6,208 nt of DNA from Gammaproteobacteria bacterium. Its GTDB lineage: Bacteria > Pseudomonadota > Gammaproteobacteria > Burkholderiales > Burkholderiaceae_E. The stretch spans positions 1 through 6,208 of the forward strand of contig JAUIAI010000179.1 in NCBI GenBank assembly GCA_030425615.1, in the 5' to 3' direction. This document shows, piece by piece, positions 5,101 to 6,208 of this stretch (position 1 is its first letter; each line of letters opens with the position of its first letter). The position numbers were made by a program, and so were the translations under genes. The notes below the pieces were generated by a model. It searched no databases and was not told the DNA's origin. It saw nothing but the letters and a program-made list of their open reading frames with translations.

Positions 5101-6208
5101 CCGCCACGAGCTGATGGAGATGTTCGGGGTGAGCCTGAAGCCGCCGGGAGTGGCGTAGAGCCAGATCTTGGCCGCGACACGCCGCGCGCGGCCGCCGGCG
5201 TCGATGACCCGGCCAGCGACCATTTCATCGAAGACACCGACGAGGTGGGTGCCGGCGGGAAAGTCGCGAAGTTCCGCGGCAACCTCGAGGCCATCCGCCT
5301 CCTGAAAGACCTCGAAGCGACCGGGCGCAAGGCCACGGTCGCGGAGCAGAAGGCACTGGCAGCCTACGTCGGCTGGGGTGGCATCAAGGAAGTCTTCAAC
5401 TCGAATCAGCCGGTGTGGTCCAAGCGCCGGCAGGACCTCGAGGCGCTACTGACCGCGGATGAGTTCGCCGCGGCCAGGCGATCGCAGTTGGACGCCCACT
5501 ACACCAGCATGCCGATCGTCGATGCGATCTGGCAGGGCATCGGGCGGGCCGGCTTCATCTCCGGGCGGGTTCTCGAGCCCGCCATGGGTACGGGCAACTT
5601 CTTCGGCCGCATGCCCAAGGACATGCGGCGCCGGTCGCAGCTCTACGGGGTCGAACTCGACGACATCACGGCCCGGATCGCGCGACAGCTCTACCAGCGC
5701 GCGCGCATCGACGGGCCGAAGGGGTTTCAGCAGGCCGAGTTGCCCAACGGCGTGTTCGATGTGGCAATCGGCAACCCGCCGTTTGGTAGCCAGACGCTCT
5801 TCGATCCGAACCACAAGGACATCAGCAGCTTCTCGATCCACAACTTCTTCTTCGCCAAGTCAGTGGAGAAGTTGCGGCCTGGCGGCATGCTGGGCATGGT
5901 GGTGTCCCGCTACCTCATGGATGCCGGCGTGTCGCCGGCCCGGGAGTGGCTCGCGCAGCGGACCCGGCTGGTGGGCGCATTCCGGCTGCCAGAGACCGCC
6001 TTCCGAGCAAACGCCGGCACGGACGTCGTAACGGACGTCATCTTCTTGCAGAAGCTGGGCGAGGGGGAAACCTCGTCGGATACGAGCTGGACCCGCACGG
6101 GTGAAGTCACCCTGCAACGAGTCGAGAACTCACAGGGCCCAGCGCAGGCGACGCACCAGATCAATCAGTACTTCATCGACCATCCGGACCATGTCATTGG
6201 CCAGCAGG
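2143..6208 (+). CDS. Giant phage polyvalent protein: ejection-like N-terminus, pyrophosphatase-like domain, DarB-type N6-adenine DNA methyltransferase (3' end outside window)
   Basis: An uninterrupted frame from ATG 2143 to the window edge, at least 1355 residues, with no stop. Order of parts: residues 59-340, Gly/Ala-rich hydrophobic ejection-like region; 341-415, Pro/Ala/Gly linker; 418-580, two small unassigned modules; 626-724, Pro/Ala/Thr linker; 725-873, inorganic-pyrophosphatase-like domain; 914-1005, Arg/Gly/Ala-rich stretch that overlaps a nested ORF; 1044-1355+, N6-adenine methyltransferase. This matches the polyvalent proteins described for phages and conjugative elements (Iyer, Burroughs and Aravind), in which a protein delivered with the DNA carries several anti-host or DNA-protecting activities; phage P1 DarB is the best-known relative of the methyltransferase part. 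Inferred role: packaged in the virion, ejected into the host, and modifying incoming DNA against restriction. The family usually continues into a SNF2-like helicase and often further; none of that is visible here. The protein has no cysteine. Translation is coupled to the preceding gene. Confidence 0.85.
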   Translation, partial: MSQRVSKLAELLDFNPERAQGDPVPLTLEELQANGFGPANSFGIDPPAEDPGLLRSMGDTAIAATTGITTGVKLLSDIFGAGNPVSQSLGDFRSWQEQGYSPARQQELQARARIIQEAEQSGSTLDQVGAYLGHVTDAPVDTIVNALGTTLPSILATLFTSGAAGPAVVGLNGTRAAQAASALTPRLAGAVVGAAQGAGAAKSQIYDQVYQELVGAGLPEADARARADAAQEYLGRNAGAILMNVGLGALAGSSGVEGAIAGPLSRASATMSRTRQTLASALAEGLTEASQGGAERLAGNQATYNEGFDTPLMQGVVGQAALEGVAGAGLGAGAAALAPRRSDQPDKPLGESLFPSRGEAPMSAQDQAGKPESANGTRPGGGVDAEGAADAGRPADIPTTDAGAAPAGPPTPQPARAAEYDPATDDGVWFDGGASGLTPTDRRRLARLAGMQETVGNRAWRYIPVNQRAALRKQYERVYLDGQEPAVEPPAPPAPVEIPDIAAEQARLDKEAREAIWYGDRGTWQSLAESNQELAARRRTSGTSVKAKPVQLPDGLYTFAVQGEQQYRDLPDANRAASESVRDTRPTEKDSLASQLATALGKPGLPAVRQQAQQVDWEVVDDRGRVLSSPLPQRASAANREPAATDRITAQRRPAPPQVETTGAAATSINTTAGPPNRAAVTGRNQSPNSPQPAPLPAMSAGAGGATVDTAAHQAATSPTNDLPEPTEAQKKAGNYKVGRIAVAGLPISIENPAGSERRGRDDGGREWRTKLYAHYGYVRGSLGADGDHVDVFVKPGLASDYRGPVYVVDQVHPKTGKFDEHKVLLGYKSAGDARKAYLANYEKGWKGLQALTRMSTDEFKSWLDSGNTKRPLAPGPDQLSDMRRREEAMGRQTPVKEAVSGDNTAVNAPGSPDEQEQPAVARRARGGSGRARASRTRSRRPVAADVPESRQGDDGRRDGGAADQGAGRTGAGGDRPARQAEPASGPPRADGDVRGEPEAAGSGVEPDLGRDTPRAAAGVDDPASDHFIEDTDEVGAGGKVAKFRGNLEAIRLLKDLEATGRKATVAEQKALAAYVGWGGIKEVFNSNQPVWSKRRQDLEALLTADEFAAARRSQLDAHYTSMPIVDAIWQGIGRAGFISGRVLEPAMGTGNFFGRMPKDMRRRSQLYGVELDDITARIARQLYQRARIDGPKGFQQAELPNGVFDVAIGNPPFGSQTLFDPNHKDISSFSIHNFFFAKSVEKLRPGGMLGMVVSRYLMDAGVSPAREWLAQRTRLVGAFRLPETAFRANAGTDVVTDVIFLQKLGEGETSSDTSWTRTGEVTLQRVENSQGPAQATHQINQYFIDHPDHVIGQQ
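2317..3162 (+). other. Gly/Ala-rich membrane-like N-terminal region of the giant protein
   Basis: Residues about 59-340. Hydrophobic, small-residue-rich stretches are seen at about 60-82 (DTAIAATTGITTGVKLL), 141-172 (DTIVNALGTTLPSILATLF then GAAGPAVVGLNG), 187-200 (LAGAVVGAAQGAGAA), 237-261 (NAGAILMNVGLGALAG onward) and 315-338 (GVVGQAALEGVAGAGLGAGA). The spacing of glycines resembles glycine-zipper segments. A segment at about 284-306 (EGLTEASQGGAERLAGNQAT) is typical of large phage ejection-type proteins as I remember them. The inferred role is association with or passage through the host envelope during DNA ejection. It has no lytic transglycosylase motif, unlike the N-terminus of T7 gp16. 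Confidence 0.5.
4018..4314 (+). other. Pro/Ala/Thr-rich interdomain linker in the giant protein
   Basis: Residues about 626-724 have low complexity, with many Pro, Ala, Thr, Asn and Gln and no recognisable fold, and separate the N-terminal half from the pyrophosphatase-like domain. Codon use is relaxed: the first seven codons (4018-4038) all end in A or T, against a gene that mostly ends codons in G or C. A run of seven G lies at 4252-4258. It is probably a flexible tether, which fits a protein that must thread through a virion channel. Confidence 0.55.
4315..4761 (+). other. Inorganic-pyrophosphatase-like domain of polyvalent proteins
   Basis: Residues 725-873 of the giant protein. It opens with EPTEAQKKAGNYKVG, continues with an IENPAGSERRGRDDGG loop and KLYAHYGYVRGSLGADGDHVDVFV, then VYVVDQVHPKTGKFDEHK, LLGYKSAGDARKAYL, and closes with MSTDEFKSWLDSGNTKRPL. 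This order matches the predicted 'InPase' domain of phage polyvalent proteins as I remember it. D786, D788 and D791 in DGDHVDV line up with the DxDPxD metal-binding signature of soluble inorganic pyrophosphatases, with His789 in the usual Pro position. Predicted activity is hydrolysis of pyrophosphate or a related phosphoanhydride; this is not proven for the family. All key acidic residues are present, so the domain looks intact. Confidence 0.75.
4872..4875 (+). promoter_or_regulatory. Ribosome-binding site for the nested ORF
   Basis: AGGA ends seven bases before the ATG at 4883, an ideal spacing for a Shine-Dalgarno site. It lies within the coding sequence of the giant protein and would permit independent initiation of the nested frame on the same mRNA. 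Confidence 0.45.
4883..5158 (+). CDS. Small helical protein of unknown function, nested out of frame in the giant gene
   Basis: A 91-residue ORF from ATG to TAG in the +1 frame relative to the giant protein, covering its residues 914-1005. Third-position GC counted by hand is 83/92 codons in this frame, against 35/92 in the frame of the giant protein over the same bases, so selection appears to act on the nested frame. Its composition is balanced and helix-prone, rich in Glu, Gln, Lys, Met and His, unlike the Arg/Pro/Gly/Cys-rich shadow frames elsewhere. Visible segments are WRDELEAAVDGLGPREREVADRW, LQTYPNHVKAMMDDG, an EREREVIAQHGKQNQHLARH helix and a C-terminal LMEMFGVSLKPPGVA. It has no cysteine, signal peptide or membrane segment. 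I do not recognise a family. It has its own AGGA site. Alternatives are a domain of the giant protein put out of frame by two compensating indels or sequencing errors, or a once separate gene captured when flanking genes fused. Confidence 0.6.
   Translation: MSKSNPQWRDELEAAVDGLGPREREVADRWLQTYPNHVKAMMDDGTAVQQIKAQAEREREVIAQHGKQNQHLARHELMEMFGVSLKPPGVA
5272..6208 (+). other. DarB-type N6-adenine DNA methyltransferase domain (C-terminal part outside window)
   Basis: Residues 1044-1355 and beyond. It begins with the family entry segment FRGNLEAIRLLKDLE, ATVAEQKALAAYVGWGG (GWGG at 1077-1080), followed by HYTS at 1119-1122 (motif X region), the S-adenosylmethionine-binding motif I LEPAMGTGNFFG at 1144-1155, a YGVELDDI acidic motif II, and the catalytic motif IV IGNPPFG with N1211-P-P-F1214. 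The later segments FSIHNFFFAKSVEKLRPGG, VVSRYLMD, FRLPETAF and GTDVVTDVIFLQK are also typical. NPPF indicates N6-adenine transfer. The family is found in phage and conjugative elements, fused to a SNF2-like helicase, and protects DNA from restriction; P1 DarB is the functional model. All motifs are intact, so activity is expected. The sequence recognised cannot be read from it. Confidence 0.85.

Noticed and set aside
6019..6039. Direct repeat ACGGACGTC, 12 bases apart
   Set aside because: It encodes the family-typical GTDVVTDVIFLQK segment of the methyltransferase, so protein conservation explains it.
1..6208. tRNA or rRNA genes, CRISPR arrays, insertion sequences, attachment sites, factor-independent terminators
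   Set aside because: None seen on reading. The window is continuously coding, and the only gap between genes is 14 bases.
5800..6208. SNF2-like helicase expected after the methyltransferase
   Set aside because: No Walker A (GKT) or DEAH motif appears before the window edge. It is expected downstream from family knowledge only and is not annotated.

Overview
The window is GC-rich (about two thirds G+C by eye) and is coding on the + strand from end to end. It looks like the virion or DNA-ejection segment of a tailed bacteriophage or prophage, probably podovirus-like and infecting a high-GC proteobacterium. The host and the phage/prophage status are inferences. No integrase, tRNA, capsid gene or host gene is visible to settle them.

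Layout: (1) 3-680, the 3' part of an Ala/Gln/Gly-rich internal virion-like protein. (2) 695-2146, a 483-residue charged, coiled-coil-rich protein. (3) 2143 to the window edge, a giant ORF with no stop, at least 1355 residues, which overlaps the previous gene by an ATGA junction. (4) 4883-5158, a 91-codon ORF nested in another frame inside the giant ORF. No non-coding stretch longer than 14 bases is present.

The three-gene order (small, medium, very large) recalls the phage T7 internal-core genes 14-15-16. That comparison rests on order, size and composition only. The giant protein starts with a Gly/Ala-rich, membrane-like region of the type seen in ejection proteins. It continues through Pro/Ala/Thr-rich linkers into an inorganic-pyrophosphatase-like domain (DGDHVDV signature) and then a DarB-type N6-adenine DNA methyltransferase (LEPAMGTGNFFG and NPPF motifs). 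This is the architecture of a phage 'polyvalent protein', thought to be injected with the DNA and to protect it from host restriction. In this family a SNF2-like helicase usually follows, but the window ends before it could appear.

The most unusual item is the nested ORF at 4883-5158. Its hand-counted third-position GC is 83/92, whereas the giant ORF's own frame has only 35/92 over the same bases. It has an ATG, an AGGA ribosome-binding site at good spacing, and a balanced amino-acid composition. The giant frame stays open through it but reads as an Arg/Gly/Ala-rich linker. This suggests a gene overprinted in (or inserted into) a linker between two enzyme domains. A second oddity is that no cysteine codon occurs in any of the predicted proteins.
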